DNA of 64,000 nucleotides from Ruegeria aquimaris (GCF_025751555.1 NZ_JAOWLB010000004.1:248001-312000); one strand, 5' to 3'. Positions 41,284 to 50,750 are shown, counted from the first letter of the stretch. Made by a program: numbers and translations. Notes: a model not told the origin generated them from the letters alone.

Positions 41284-44027
41284 TGGACCGTCCCTTGTCC
41301 ACAACAACGGATTTCACCCTGAACGGCACCCCCGCCCGCGCCACCCCGCAACCGGGCGAACGCCTGTCGCGGATGCTGCGCGAGCGTTGCGGCGCGCGCG
41401 AGGTCAAGGTGGGCTGCGACGCGGGCGATTGCGGCGCCTGCACCGTGCTGGTCGACGGCGCCCCGGTCTGCGCCTGCCTGACCCCTGCCCATCAGGTGGC
41501 GGGCCGCCGGGTGGACACGCTCAAGGGGCTGGCCACCGATCCGGTGGCGCAGAAGCTCAGCGACAGTTTCCTCGCCCATGGTGCGGCGCAATGCGGCATC
41601 TGCACGCCCGGCATGATGGTGGCGGCGACCGCTCTGCTGCGCGAGACACCGGCACCCACCGAGGCGCAGGTGCTGGACGCGCTTGGCGGCGTGCTCTGCC
41701 GCTGCACCGGCTATCGCAAGATCATCCAGGCGGTGATGCGGGCGGGCGCGCCTCTGCCCGCCGCCCCTGCGGGCGACGGACATTCCGGCGCGGCCATCCC
41801 CCGGCTCGACGGCGCCGGCAAGGTGGCGGGAACCGAGGCCTATGGCGACGATGTCGCCCCCATGGGCACGCTGGAGATCCTGCTGGTCGGCGCGCCCTAC
41901 CCCCGCGCAAGCTTTACGCTCGGCGATATCGAGAGTTGGCACAGCGCCCACGCGGGCGTGGTGGCGGTGCTGACCGCCGCCGACGTACCGGGCCGCAATC
42001 GGTTCGGCGTGATGCCGGGGTTCGAGGATCAGCCCGTGTTTGCCGAGACCGAAACCCGGTTTCGCGGCGAACCCGTCGCCGCCATCGTCGCCCCGCCCGA
42101 TGTGGCCGCAACGCTCGACCTCACTCTCTTTCCAGTGACATGGACGCGCCTCGACGCGGTGGAAGACGTCGCGGACGCCACCGCCCCCGGCGCACCTCTG
42201 CTGCACAAGGACCGCGCGGGCAATGTCATGGTCACCGGGTTTGTCGCTTGCGGCGATGCCGAGGCGGCGCTTGCTGCCTCGGACGTGGTGGTCGAGGGGC
42301 GCTATGCCACCCCCTTTGTCGAACATGCCTATATCGAGCCCGAGGCGGGCTATGCCTATCTCGACGGTGACAAGGTGGTGGTCCACGCCTGCACCCAGGC
42401 CCCCGTACTGGACCGTGACGGGCTCCAGATGGTGCTGGGCTTTGGCCCTGATCGCATCCGCATCATCCCCACCGGCGTCGGCGGCGGTTTCGGGTCGAAG
42501 CTTGACATGTCGGTGCAGCCCTATCTGGCGATAGCGGCGCTGAAGACGGGGCAGCCGGTGCGGCTGGCCTATAGCCGGGTGCAGTCGATGCAGATGAGCA
42601 CCAAGCGCCACCCCTCCGAGCTGCACCTGCGCATCGGCGCCACGGCAGACGGGCGGCTCAAGGGGTTCGCGCTGCAGGGCCGCTTCAACACCGGCGCCTA
42701 TGCCAGCTGGGGCCCGACCGTGGCCAACCGGGTGCCGGTGCATGGCTCGGGCCCCTATTTCATCCGCGACTACCGGGCCCAGGCGCAGGGTATCCACACC
42801 CATAGCCCGCCGTCCGGCGCGTTTCGCGGCTTTGGCGTGCCTCAGGCCGCCATCGCGCAGGAAACCCTGTTCGACGAGCTTGCCGAAAAACTGGGGATGG
42901 ATCCGCTCGAGTTTCGCCTGAAGAACGCGCTGAGCACCGGCCAGCCCACCGTCTGCGGCCAGGTGTTCACCCAGGGCGTCGGCATCCGCGCCTGCCTGGA
43001 AGCGCTGAAACCCGACTGGAGCCGCGAGCGCGCGGCGGCCGAGGCCTTCAACGCCGAAAACTCGGTCCTGAAACGCGGCGTCGGCATCGCGGCGGGCTGG
43101 TATGGCTGCGGCAATACCTCGCTGCCCAACCCCTCGACCATCAAATGCGGCATCCGCGCCGATGGCACACTCGTGCTGCATCAGGGGGCGATGGATATCG
43201 GCCAGGGCGCCAATACCGTCATCACCCAGCTTTTCGCCACCGCCCTTGGCATCCCGACCCACCGGATCGAACTGGTCGGCGCCGATACCGACCTGACGCC
43301 GGACGCGGGCAAGACCTCGGCCTCGCGCCAGACCTTTGTTACCGGCAATGCCGCAAGGCTGTCAGGCGCCGCGCTGCGCGCCGCGATCCTGACCCGCGTC
43401 AATGCCGGGCCCGAGGCCACATTGACGCTCGACCAGGGCCGGATCCATGTCACCGACAATGGCCGTACCCATGTGATCGACCTTTCCGACCTGCCCACGG
43501 ACGCCGACGGCTATGTCCTCGGCGCCTCCGAAACCTACGACCCACCCACCAAACCGCTCGACAAGAACGGCCAGGGCGTGCCTTACGCCCAGTTCGGCTA
43601 TGCCGCCCATCTGGCGGTGGTCGAGATCGACACGCGACTGGGCACAATCCGCCCGCTCTGCTTCACCGCCGCCCATGACGTCGGCCACGCGGTCAACCCC
43701 GCCCTGGTCGAGGGCCAGGTCGAGGGCGGCATCGCCCAGGGTCTCGGCATGGCGCTGATGGAGGAATACATCCCCGGCCGCACCGACAACCTTCACGACT
43801 ACCTGATCCCCACCATTGGCGACGTCCCCCCGATCGAAACCCTGATCATCGAGGATCCGGACGAACACGGGCCATATGGCGCCAAGGGGCTGGGCGAACA
43901 CGCTCTGATCCCCACCGCCCCCGCACTGCTGAACGCGATCCGCCACGCCACCGGCGTGGCGCTCCGCCAGACCCCTGTCACCCCCGCCCGCCTGCGCGCC
44001 GCGCTGAAGGAAGCCGGACATGACTGA
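41283..44027 (+). CDS. fused iron-sulfur and molybdopterin subunit of a xanthine-dehydrogenase-family hydroxylase
   Basis: The 914-residue protein begins with a two-cluster 2Fe-2S domain (about 1-160: GCDAGDCGACTVLVDG, CGICTPGMM, LCRCTGYRKI). It continues with a molybdenum-cofactor domain carrying VGGGFGSKLD (about 400), SGAFRGFGVPQ (about 515), MDIGQGANTV (about 635) and the catalytic-type GAKGLGE (about 865). Such enzymes hydroxylate electron-poor ring carbons with water as oxygen source. The operon points to nicotinate or a close N-heterocycle being hydroxylated at C6. It overlaps the reductase gene by eight bases. Substrate assignment is inference; the family call is firm. Confidence 0.93.
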   Translation: MDRPLSTTTDFTLNGTPARATPQPGERLSRMLRERCGAREVKVGCDAGDCGACTVLVDGAPVCACLTPAHQVAGRRVDTLKGLATDPVAQKLSDSFLAHGAAQCGICTPGMMVAATALLRETPAPTEAQVLDALGGVLCRCTGYRKIIQAVMRAGAPLPAAPAGDGHSGAAIPRLDGAGKVAGTEAYGDDVAPMGTLEILLVGAPYPRASFTLGDIESWHSAHAGVVAVLTAADVPGRNRFGVMPGFEDQPVFAETETRFRGEPVAAIVAPPDVAATLDLTLFPVTWTRLDAVEDVADATAPGAPLLHKDRAGNVMVTGFVACGDAEAALAASDVVVEGRYATPFVEHAYIEPEAGYAYLDGDKVVVHACTQAPVLDRDGLQMVLGFGPDRIRIIPTGVGGGFGSKLDMSVQPYLAIAALKTGQPVRLAYSRVQSMQMSTKRHPSELHLRIGATADGRLKGFALQGRFNTGAYASWGPTVANRVPVHGSGPYFIRDYRAQAQGIHTHSPPSGAFRGFGVPQAAIAQETLFDELAEKLGMDPLEFRLKNALSTGQPTVCGQVFTQGVGIRACLEALKPDWSRERAAAEAFNAENSVLKRGVGIAAGWYGCGNTSLPNPSTIKCGIRADGTLVLHQGAMDIGQGANTVITQLFATALGIPTHRIELVGADTDLTPDAGKTSASRQTFVTGNAARLSGAALRAAILTRVNAGPEATLTLDQGRIHVTDNGRTHVIDLSDLPTDADGYVLGASETYDPPTKPLDKNGQGVPYAQFGYAAHLAVVEIDTRLGTIRPLCFTAAHDVGHAVNPALVEGQVEGGIAQGLGMALMEEYIPGRTDNLHDYLIPTIGDVPPIETLIIEDPDEHGPYGAKGLGEHALIPTAPALLNAIRHATGVALRQTPVTPARLRAALKEAGHD

Positions 44028-45513
44028 CCGTATCCGCCCCGAGAAGATCCGCTGCGACGCCTGCCCGGTGCTCTGCTACATCGCCGATGGCAAATCCGGC
44101 GCCTGCGACCGCTATGCCAACCATGGCGGCGAGCTGGTCCGCCTCGATGCGCTCACCGTGATCGAAAGCGGCAGCACCCGCGTCGTGCCCTTCCTCAAGG
44201 ATGCGCAGACAGGCGACGACTGGGATGGCAACATCGTCCAGCAGAACCGCGCCTTTGTCACCGCCGTCGGCGCCGGCACCACCTATCCCGATTACAAGCC
44301 CGCCCCCTTTATTGTGAGCCAGGAGGTAGAGGGCGTCGATATGGTCACGGTGGTGACCGAGGGCATCTTCTCTTACTGCGGCGTCAAGGTGAAGATCGAC
44401 ACCGACCGCCATATCGGCCACGAACGCGACGTGGTGCGGGTCGATGGCGAGCCCATCGGCCATGTGATGACCAGCGAATACGGCTCCAAGATGCTGTCGC
44501 TGGGCGGCGTCGAGCACCTGACCGGCGGTTCCAAGAAAGAGGGCCGCGTCACCTGTGACGCGCTCCTGCGCCTGTGCAATTGCGAAGCGGTCGAGATGGT
44601 GATCGGCGAGCCGGGCCATGAAACCACGCTGATCGTGCAGGCGGGCCGCGCCCCCATCATCAACGGGGTCGAGGAAAAGCTGATGCGCGTCGGCTGCGGT
44701 TCCGCCGCCATCGGCATGTTCGCGAAACAATGGCTGGGCCATGCCGATGACGTGGTGGTGGTCGACGACCATATCACCGGCGTACTCAGCGAGCATCAGG
44801 CGGGCAAGATGCTCGACGTGCCGCCCACCGGCATCCGCATCAAGGGCCGCCGCTCCACGCCGGGCCGCTATTTCCAGGTGGCCGATCCCGGCACCGGCTG
44901 GGGCGGCACCGATGTCGAGGACCCGCTGGTGATTCTCGACAAGTTCAAACCCGATGTGGCCTGGCCCGGCCTGCGCTTGATGATGGTCTCCACCACGGGC
45001 GAGCAGTTCGCCTATTACGAGCTGGACACCGATCTGGTGCCGCAGCCGGTACCGATCCCCGAAAAACTGCGCGCCTCGGCAGAGCTGATCGCGGAAAACT
45101 GCGAACCCTCGGTCTGTTCGGTCCTGTTCATGGGCGGCGCGGGCGGCTCCTTGCGCGCGGGCGTGACAGAGAACCCGGTGCGGCTGACCAAATCGGTGAA
45201 ATCCTCGCTCACCCATGTCTCCTGCGGCGGGGCGGCGGCCTATGTCTGGCCCGGCGGCGGCATCACCGTGATGGTGGACGTGACCGAGATGCCCTCGAAC
45301 TCCTTCGGTTATGTGCCTACGCCTGCGCTGGTGGCCCCCATCGAGTTTACCATGCGGGTCAGCGACTATGCCACGCTCGGCGGTCATGTGGCCGAGATCA
45401 AGCCGGTGGCACAGGTGGTCTCGGAACGCGACCGCAAGCTGGCCAAGCGCGAAAAACAGCCCGACCCCAACGCGCGCGAGAACTACCGCTGGTCGCGGGG
45501 GGATGCCGGATGA
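44020..45513 (+). CDS. hnr: 6-hydroxynicotinate reductase homologue
   Basis: The 497-residue protein has an N-terminal 4Fe-4S motif (Cys12, Cys15, Cys19, Cys29: RCDACPVLC then GACDRY) and further conserved cysteines (YCGVKVK, LCNCEAVEM, NCEPSVCSV). It matches the family annotated as 6-hydroxynicotinate reductase, whose Eubacterium barkeri member reduces 6-hydroxynicotinate to 1,4,5,6-tetrahydro-6-oxonicotinate using iron-sulfur clusters and a covalently bound flavin. Its place between a ring hydroxylase and an enamidase homologue agrees. It overlaps the upstream gene by eight bases and the downstream UPF0280 gene by four. Only the homology and context support the substrate. Confidence 0.78.
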   Translation: MTDRIRPEKIRCDACPVLCYIADGKSGACDRYANHGGELVRLDALTVIESGSTRVVPFLKDAQTGDDWDGNIVQQNRAFVTAVGAGTTYPDYKPAPFIVSQEVEGVDMVTVVTEGIFSYCGVKVKIDTDRHIGHERDVVRVDGEPIGHVMTSEYGSKMLSLGGVEHLTGGSKKEGRVTCDALLRLCNCEAVEMVIGEPGHETTLIVQAGRAPIINGVEEKLMRVGCGSAAIGMFAKQWLGHADDVVVVDDHITGVLSEHQAGKMLDVPPTGIRIKGRRSTPGRYFQVADPGTGWGGTDVEDPLVILDKFKPDVAWPGLRLMMVSTTGEQFAYYELDTDLVPQPVPIPEKLRASAELIAENCEPSVCSVLFMGGAGGSLRAGVTENPVRLTKSVKSSLTHVSCGGAAAYVWPGGGITVMVDVTEMPSNSFGYVPTPALVAPIEFTMRVSDYATLGGHVAEIKPVAQVVSERDRKLAKREKQPDPNARENYRWSRGDAG

Positions 45514-46385
45514 CCGGAGCCGCCGCCGCCCTTCTGCCCGACGGCAAACGGCTGCATTTGCAGCACGGGCCCATCGACCTGATCATCGGGGCCGAGGGTG
45601 GACCGGGCGCGCGCGAGGCCGCGTTTGCCGCCGCGACCGCGCGGTTCCAGACGGTGCTGGAGGAACTGGTCGGTGAACTGCCGCTCCTGAAAACCGAACT
45701 TGTGCCTGACGCCCTCCTGCCCCTTGGCCCGGTGGCCCGGCGCATGGATGCTGCCTGCCGCCCGCTGATGGCATTGCGCCTCACCCGAATGGCCGCCGTC
45801 GCCGGGGCTGTCGCCGACGAGGTGCTGGCCGCGATGCTGGCCGCCACGCCACTGACCCGTGCCTATGTGAACAACGGCGGCGACATCGCCTTGCACCTGT
45901 CAGGCAACGCCCGATTCACCCTCGCCATGGCCACGCCCGACGGGCGCGACCTTGGCCGGATCTCGGTCGGCGCGGGTGACGGGATCGGCGGCATCGCCAC
46001 CTCGGGTCTCGGTGGCCGCAGCCTCAGCCTCGGCATCGCCGAGAGCGTCACGGTTCTGGCCCGCAGCGCCGCCGCCGCCGACGCGGCGGCCACGCTCATC
46101 GCCAATGCGACCGACCTGCCCGGCCACCCCGCAATCCGCCGCGCGCCGGCCGACACGGTGAAGGACGACAGCGATCTGGGCGACAGACCGGTGGTCACGA
46201 ACTGCGGTCCGCTCACCGAAAGTGAGACGGAAACCGCTGTACAAAACGGTCAATCGCTGGCCGAATCCCTGTACAAAACGGACAGAATCCAGGCCGCCCA
46301 CCTGTACTTGCGCGGTCACGCCGCCACGGCGGGCGCGCCCAAGACGATAACCCCAACCCGCCGGGAGACCCTTGAACATGCCTGA
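45510..46385 (+). CDS. UPF0280-family protein (ApbE-like fold)
   Basis: The 291-residue protein belongs to the UPF0280 group, relatives of ApbE flavin transferases. Visible segments are GPIDLIIGAEG near residue 20, YVNNGGDIALHLSG near residue 118, GGIATSGLGGRSLSLGIAESVTVLA near residue 158 and NATDLPGHPAIRR near residue 195. The NNGGDIA and TSG segments parallel the FAD and metal-binding parts of ApbE. After residue 215 it has an unrelated tail. It is coupled to the reductase gene (ATGA overlap), which suggests it may help attach flavin to that reductase. That role is inference; no member I know of has a proven function. Confidence 0.75.
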   Translation: MTGAAAALLPDGKRLHLQHGPIDLIIGAEGGPGAREAAFAAATARFQTVLEELVGELPLLKTELVPDALLPLGPVARRMDAACRPLMALRLTRMAAVAGAVADEVLAAMLAATPLTRAYVNNGGDIALHLSGNARFTLAMATPDGRDLGRISVGAGDGIGGIATSGLGGRSLSLGIAESVTVLARSAAAADAAATLIANATDLPGHPAIRRAPADTVKDDSDLGDRPVVTNCGPLTESETETAVQNGQSLAESLYKTDRIQAAHLYLRGHAATAGAPKTITPTRRETLEHA

Positions 46386-46959
46386 CGTCATTGTGCGCAA
46401 GACCGTGTCTGCGCTGGAGGAAATCTATCACGAAGGCGGGCCGGTGGCGGAAATCCCGCTGCGCCGGGCCTCGGTCATGACGATTATCAAGAACCCGTTC
46501 GCCGGACGCTATGTGGTTGATATCCAACCCTTTATGGAAGACCTCAAGCCCCTCGGCCTGAGCATGGCGCAGCAACTCCTGGACATGCTGGGTGGGCCGG
46601 AGAACATCCAGGGCTACGGCAAGGGGGCCCTGATCGGCGAGGCGGGCGAGCTGGAACATGGCGCGCTCTGGCACGCGCCGGGCGGATACGCAATGCGGCA
46701 ACTGCTGGGCAAGGCCAACGCCATCGTCCCTTCTGCCAAGAAAGTCAGTGGCTTAGGTTCCCGCCTCGACGTCCCGATCACCCATATCAACGCCGCTTAT
46801 GTGCGCAGTCATTTCGACAGTATGGAGGTCGGCTGCAACGACGCACCGCGCGCCGACGAGATCGCGTTGGCGCTCGTCATGACCACCGGTCCACGGGTGC
46901 ATTCGCGCTCGGGCGGGCTGGAGGCCTGGCAGATCAAGGGAGAGGACGGACTGAGATGA
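46378..46959 (+). CDS. DUF1185 (PF06684, amino acid synthesis family) protein, first copy
   Basis: The 193-residue protein is one of two tandem relatives. It has IIKNPFAGRYVVDIQPFM near residue 40, YGKGALIGEAGELEHGALWHAPGG near residue 80 and AYVRSHFDSMEVGCNDAPRADE near residue 140. Structures of this Pfam family were reported as a variant of the Bacillus chorismate mutase fold with no proven activity. It overlaps the UPF0280 gene by eight bases and the second copy by four, so the complex may be a hetero-oligomer. A role in handling the ring-opened or lactam intermediate is a guess. Confidence 0.8.
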   Translation: MPDVIVRKTVSALEEIYHEGGPVAEIPLRRASVMTIIKNPFAGRYVVDIQPFMEDLKPLGLSMAQQLLDMLGGPENIQGYGKGALIGEAGELEHGALWHAPGGYAMRQLLGKANAIVPSAKKVSGLGSRLDVPITHINAAYVRSHFDSMEVGCNDAPRADEIALALVMTTGPRVHSRSGGLEAWQIKGEDGLR

Positions 46960-47537
46960 CCAAGATCCGCAAGATCGCTGTAATCGTTGAAGAAACCCGG
47001 ATCGAAGCGGGCCGCGAGATCGACCCGCCCACCCGCAAGGCGGTGGCCGTGGCGGTGATCGAGAACCCCTTTGCCGGGCGCTATGTCGATGACCTGACCG
47101 AGCTGATGGACACTGGTGCCGAGCTTGGCGCGCTGTTGGGCGAACGCTGTGTGCAGGCGCTGGGGATCACGCCGCAACAGGCTGAAAGCTACGGCAAATC
47201 CGCCATGGTCGGCGAGAATGGCGAGCTGGAACACGCCGCCGCCATCCTGCATCCGAAACTGGGCGCCCCCCTGCGCAAGGCGGTGGAAAAGGGGGCGGCA
47301 CTGGTGCCCTCGTCCAAGAAGATGGGCAGCCCCGGACAGGTGCTGGACGTGCCGCTGGGCCACAAGGATGCGGCCTATGTCCGCAGCCATTTCGACGGAA
47401 TCGAAGTGCGGCTGAACGATGCGCCGCGCGCCAATGAAATCATGGTCGCGGTGGCCGTGACCGACAGTGGCCGCCCGTTGCCGCGCGTCGGCGGGTTGAC
47501 CCACGCCGAGGCCGAAGGCAAGGATGGGTTGCGCTAA
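46956..47537 (+). CDS. DUF1185 (PF06684, amino acid synthesis family) protein, second copy
   Basis: The 193-residue protein aligns along its length with the previous gene product (VIENPFAGRYVDDLTELM, YGKSAMVGENGELEHAAAILHP, AYVRSHFDGIEVRLNDAPRANE, ending KDGLR in both). Identity is partial, so the duplication is old and the copies have probably divided roles. The region near residue 95 differs most: PKLGAPLRKAVEKGAALVPSSKK here against APGGYAMRQLLGKANAIVPSAKK in copy one. An 87-bp gap follows before the transporter genes. Confidence 0.8.
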   Translation: MTKIRKIAVIVEETRIEAGREIDPPTRKAVAVAVIENPFAGRYVDDLTELMDTGAELGALLGERCVQALGITPQQAESYGKSAMVGENGELEHAAAILHPKLGAPLRKAVEKGAALVPSSKKMGSPGQVLDVPLGHKDAAYVRSHFDGIEVRLNDAPRANEIMVAVAVTDSGRPLPRVGGLTHAEAEGKDGLR

Positions 47538-47624
47538 CACACTGAAACAAATTTACTTTCACCGATCAAACCTGCAGAAGTCGGAACAACCGGCCGCACT
47601 TATCAGATCAACAGGAGGACTGAA

Positions 47625-48839
47625 ATGACACTGATCAGACGTACCGTACTGGGCGCTCTGGCCGCATTGCCGCTGGCGGCACTGTCGCCACAACTGGCCC
47701 GCGCCGCCGACACCATCGTGCTGGGCGAGGTGAACAGCTATACCCGCCTGCCCGCCTTTACCGAACCCTACCGCAAGGGATGGGAACTGGCGGTTGAGCA
47801 GATCAACGCCAATGGCGGGGTGCTGGGCAAGCAGCTGGAGGTGATCGCGCGCGACGATACCGGCGACCCTGCCACGGCGATCCGCATCGCCGAGGAACTG
47901 ATCGCCAAGGAAGGCGCGGTGATGATCTTTGGCACCTTCCTGTCGAACATCGGCCTGGCAGTTGCCGACTTCGCAAACCAGAAGCAGGTGTTCTTCCTCG
48001 CATCCGAGCCGCTCTCGGATGCGCTGGTCTGGTCCAAGGGCAACAAGTACACCTATCGCCTGCGTCCCTCGACCCATATGCAGGCCGCGATGCTGGCCGA
48101 ACAGGCGGCCAAGCTTGACGCGGTGAAATGGGCCACCGTGGCGCCCAACTATGCCTATGGGCAGGATGCGGTCGCGGCCTTCAAGGCGGAACTGACGCGC
48201 CTGCGCCCCGATGTGGAATTTGTCGAGGAACAGTGGCCGCCGGTCTTCAAGATCGACGCCGGTCCGACCGTGCGCGCGCTTGAGGCGGCCAAGCCCGACG
48301 CGATCTACAACGTCACCTTTGGTGGCGACCTCGCCAAGTTCGTGCGCGAAGGATCGCTGCGCTACCTGTTCGACGACCGTCCGGTGGTGTCGCTGCTGAC
48401 GGGCGAGCCTGAGTATCTGGAGCCGCTTCAGGGCGAGACGCCGAATGGCTGGATCGTCACCGGCTACCCCTCGACCGACATCGACACGCCCGAGCACAAG
48501 GCCTTTGCCGAGGCCTATATCGCCAAGTTCGGCGAGGCGCCCAAGACCGGCTCGATCGTGGGCTATAACTCGGTCCTGTCGATTGCCGCAGCGATCACCA
48601 AGGCAGGCTCGACCGAGACCGACGCCATGCTGGCCGCGATGGAAGGTCTGGAAGTGAGCAGCAGCCCGACCGGCCCGTTCATGTTCCGGGCCGCCGACCA
48701 CCAGTCGACCATGGGCGCCTATGTGGGCAAGACCGCGCTGGTCGATGGCCAGCCCAAGATGGTGGATTGGACCTATGCTGATGGCGCGGCCTATCTGCCG
48801 TCCGAGGAAGAGGCCGCCAAGCTGCGCCCGGCGGAGTAA
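47625..48839 (+). CDS. periplasmic substrate-binding protein of a Liv-type ABC transporter
   Basis: The 404-residue product has a signal peptide (MTLIRRTVLGALAALPLAAL, cleavage after ARA, mature ADTIVLGEV), with an RR pair that may mark Tat export. The mature protein is a type I periplasmic binding fold of the leucine/amide/urea group: PYRKGWELAVEQINANGGVLGKQLEVIARDD near residue 45 and AEELIAKEGAVMIFGTFLSNIGLAVADFA near residue 90. It should deliver the ring compound or a derivative to the permease encoded next. AGGAGG precedes the start. A stem-loop follows the stop, which may raise the amount of this component. Confidence 0.9.
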   Translation: MTLIRRTVLGALAALPLAALSPQLARAADTIVLGEVNSYTRLPAFTEPYRKGWELAVEQINANGGVLGKQLEVIARDDTGDPATAIRIAEELIAKEGAVMIFGTFLSNIGLAVADFANQKQVFFLASEPLSDALVWSKGNKYTYRLRPSTHMQAAMLAEQAAKLDAVKWATVAPNYAYGQDAVAAFKAELTRLRPDVEFVEEQWPPVFKIDAGPTVRALEAAKPDAIYNVTFGGDLAKFVREGSLRYLFDDRPVVSLLTGEPEYLEPLQGETPNGWIVTGYPSTDIDTPEHKAFAEAYIAKFGEAPKTGSIVGYNSVLSIAAAITKAGSTETDAMLAAMEGLEVSSSPTGPFMFRAADHQSTMGAYVGKTALVDGQPKMVDWTYADGAAYLPSEEEAAKLRPAE

Positions 48840-48849
48840 GCCCCTGAAA

Positions 48850-48874
48850 CCCGAGGGGCCGCGCGCCCCTCGGG
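48850..48874 (+). promoter_or_regulatory. intercistronic stem-loop after the binding-protein gene
   Basis: CCCGAGGGGC and GCCCCTCGGG form a perfect 10-bp stem with a 5-base loop, 11 bases after the stop and 32 before the permease start. No T-run follows. Such structures often let more binding protein than permease be made. Confidence 0.65.
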
Positions 48875-48905
48875 ACACTGACCTGACCAGAGGAAGACCG
48901 GCCTG

Positions 48906-50750
48906 ATGGGCTTTTATCTCGCACAACTGCTGACGGGACTGGCGAACGCGTCCTCGCTGTTCCTGATCGCGTCGGGCCTGTCGATTATCTTCGGCGTGAC
49001 CCGGATCGTGAATTTCGCCCATGGCTCGTTCTACATGCTAGGGGCCTATCTGGCCTATACGCTGGTGACCACGTTACAGGGCGGCATACCGGGCTACTGG
49101 TTCAGCGTGCTGGCGGCGGCGGTGCTGGTGGGCGGCATCGGGCTGGTGGTGGAACTGACCATCCTGCGCCGCATCTACCGGGCGCCGGAACTGTTCCAAC
49201 TGGTCGCCACGTTTGGCGTCGTGCTGATTGTACAAGACGCAACGCTGGCGATCTGGGGCGCCGAAGACCTGCTCGGCCCGCGCGCGCCCGGCCTTGACCG
49301 CGCGGTGCGCCTGATGGGCGAGCCGATCCCTGAATACGACCTTGCCCTGATCGCCATCGGACCCGCCGTGCTGGCGGCGATCTGGCTGGTATTCCACCGC
49401 ACCCGCTGGGGCGTGCTGGTGCGCGCGGCCACGCAAGACCGCGAGATGGTGGGCGCCCTGGGCGTCAATCAGGCCTGGCTGTTCTCGGCGGCCTTCGTAT
49501 TGGGCTCGGCGCTGGCCGGGCTGGGTGGCGCATTGCAAATCCCGCGCGAGGCGGTGTCGCTGCAAATGGATCTGTCGATCATCGGCGAGGCCTTTGTGGT
49601 GGTGGTGATCGGTGGCATGGGCAGCGTCACGGGGGCCTTTGTCGCTGCGGTGCTGATCTCGGTCCTCAATGCATTCGCGATCCTGATCTTTCCGCAGGTC
49701 TCTATCGTGCTGCCCTTTGTCGTGATGGCGGCGGTGCTGATCGTGCGGCCCTATGGGCTGTTCGGCCGCCCCGGCAGCGAGCATGGCGGCGCGGAGGAGC
49801 CGGAGCAGCCGCTGCGCTTGCTCGATCAGAGATCGACCATGGTGCTGCTGGCACTGGTCGCGATGCTGGCGTTCAGCCCGGCGGTGGTGTCGGACTTCAC
49901 CACCATCCTGCTGGTCGATGTGATGGTGGCGACACTCTTTGCGGTGTCGCTGCATTTCATGATGGGCATCGGCGGCATGGTCAGTTTCGGGCACGCCGCC
50001 TATTTCGGGGTCGGCGCCTATGCTGCGGCAATGGCGGTCAAGATGCTGGGCTGGGGCATGCTGCCCGCCATGGCGCTTGGGCCGGTGGCGGCGGCGCTGG
50101 CGGCGCTCTTCTTTGGCTGGTTCTGCGTGCGCCTGTCGGGCGTCTATCTGGCGATGCTGACCATGGCGGCGGCGCAGATCCTGTGGGGCGTTACGTTCCA
50201 GTGGCAGGAGGTCACCGGCGGTGATGACGGCATTCTGGGGGTCTGGCCCGCCGAATGGGCAAAATCCGACCGGGTCTATTTCTATCTCGCGCTGGTCCTG
50301 TGCCTCGGCGGGATCTGGCTGCTGAGGCGCGTGGCGCATTCGCCCTTTGGCTACACGCTGCGCGGGGTGCGTGACAGCCGTATCCGGGCCGAGGCGATCG
50401 GCATCGACACAAGGTTCCATCAATGGATGGGCTTTACCCTGGCCGGAACGCTGGCGGGGCTGGCAGGCGTCGTGTTCGTGTTCTCCAAGGGCTCGGTCTT
50501 TCCCGACGCGCTCAGCATCGGGCACAGTATCGACGGGCTGATCATGGTCCTTTTGGGCGGCATCCATGCGCTGGCGGGGCCGGTCTATGGCGCCATGGCG
50601 ATGGTGCTGATCGAGGATTGGGTCAGCCGGCTCGACTATTGGCGCTTCATCTTTGGCGGCATCATCCTGACCGTAGTCCTGCTGGCACCTGACGGGATCG
50701 CGGGCGGGGTCCGGCGGCTGATCCAGCTGGTACGGAGGGATGCGGCATGA
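48906..50750 (+). CDS. fused LivH-LivM ABC transporter permease
   Basis: The 614-residue protein joins both permease subunits. The N-terminal half (about 1-290) is LivH-like, with GLSIIFGVTRIVNFAHGSFYMLGAY, and ends with VRPYGLFGRPG. A polar linker (about 295-310) leads to the LivM-like half with MGIGGMVSFGHAAYFGVGAYAAA near residue 350 and a C-terminal APDGIAGGVRRL. Each half has about eight or nine spans. It imports the ligand of the preceding binding protein. The downstream ATPase gene overlaps by four bases (ATGA). Confidence 0.92.
   Translation: MGFYLAQLLTGLANASSLFLIASGLSIIFGVTRIVNFAHGSFYMLGAYLAYTLVTTLQGGIPGYWFSVLAAAVLVGGIGLVVELTILRRIYRAPELFQLVATFGVVLIVQDATLAIWGAEDLLGPRAPGLDRAVRLMGEPIPEYDLALIAIGPAVLAAIWLVFHRTRWGVLVRAATQDREMVGALGVNQAWLFSAAFVLGSALAGLGGALQIPREAVSLQMDLSIIGEAFVVVVIGGMGSVTGAFVAAVLISVLNAFAILIFPQVSIVLPFVVMAAVLIVRPYGLFGRPGSEHGGAEEPEQPLRLLDQRSTMVLLALVAMLAFSPAVVSDFTTILLVDVMVATLFAVSLHFMMGIGGMVSFGHAAYFGVGAYAAAMAVKMLGWGMLPAMALGPVAAALAALFFGWFCVRLSGVYLAMLTMAAAQILWGVTFQWQEVTGGDDGILGVWPAEWAKSDRVYFYLALVLCLGGIWLLRRVAHSPFGYTLRGVRDSRIRAEAIGIDTRFHQWMGFTLAGTLAGLAGVVFVFSKGSVFPDALSIGHSIDGLIMVLLGGIHALAGPVYGAMAMVLIEDWVSRLDYWRFIFGGIILTVVLLAPDGIAGGVRRLIQLVRRDAA

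Noticed and set aside
44020-45513. Alternative reading as a ring-opening amidohydrolase (cyanuric acid hydrolase or barbiturase type)
   Set aside because: The N-terminal four-cysteine iron-sulfur motif and further cysteines fit a redox enzyme, and the context with an enamidase homologue fits 6-hydroxynicotinate reductase.
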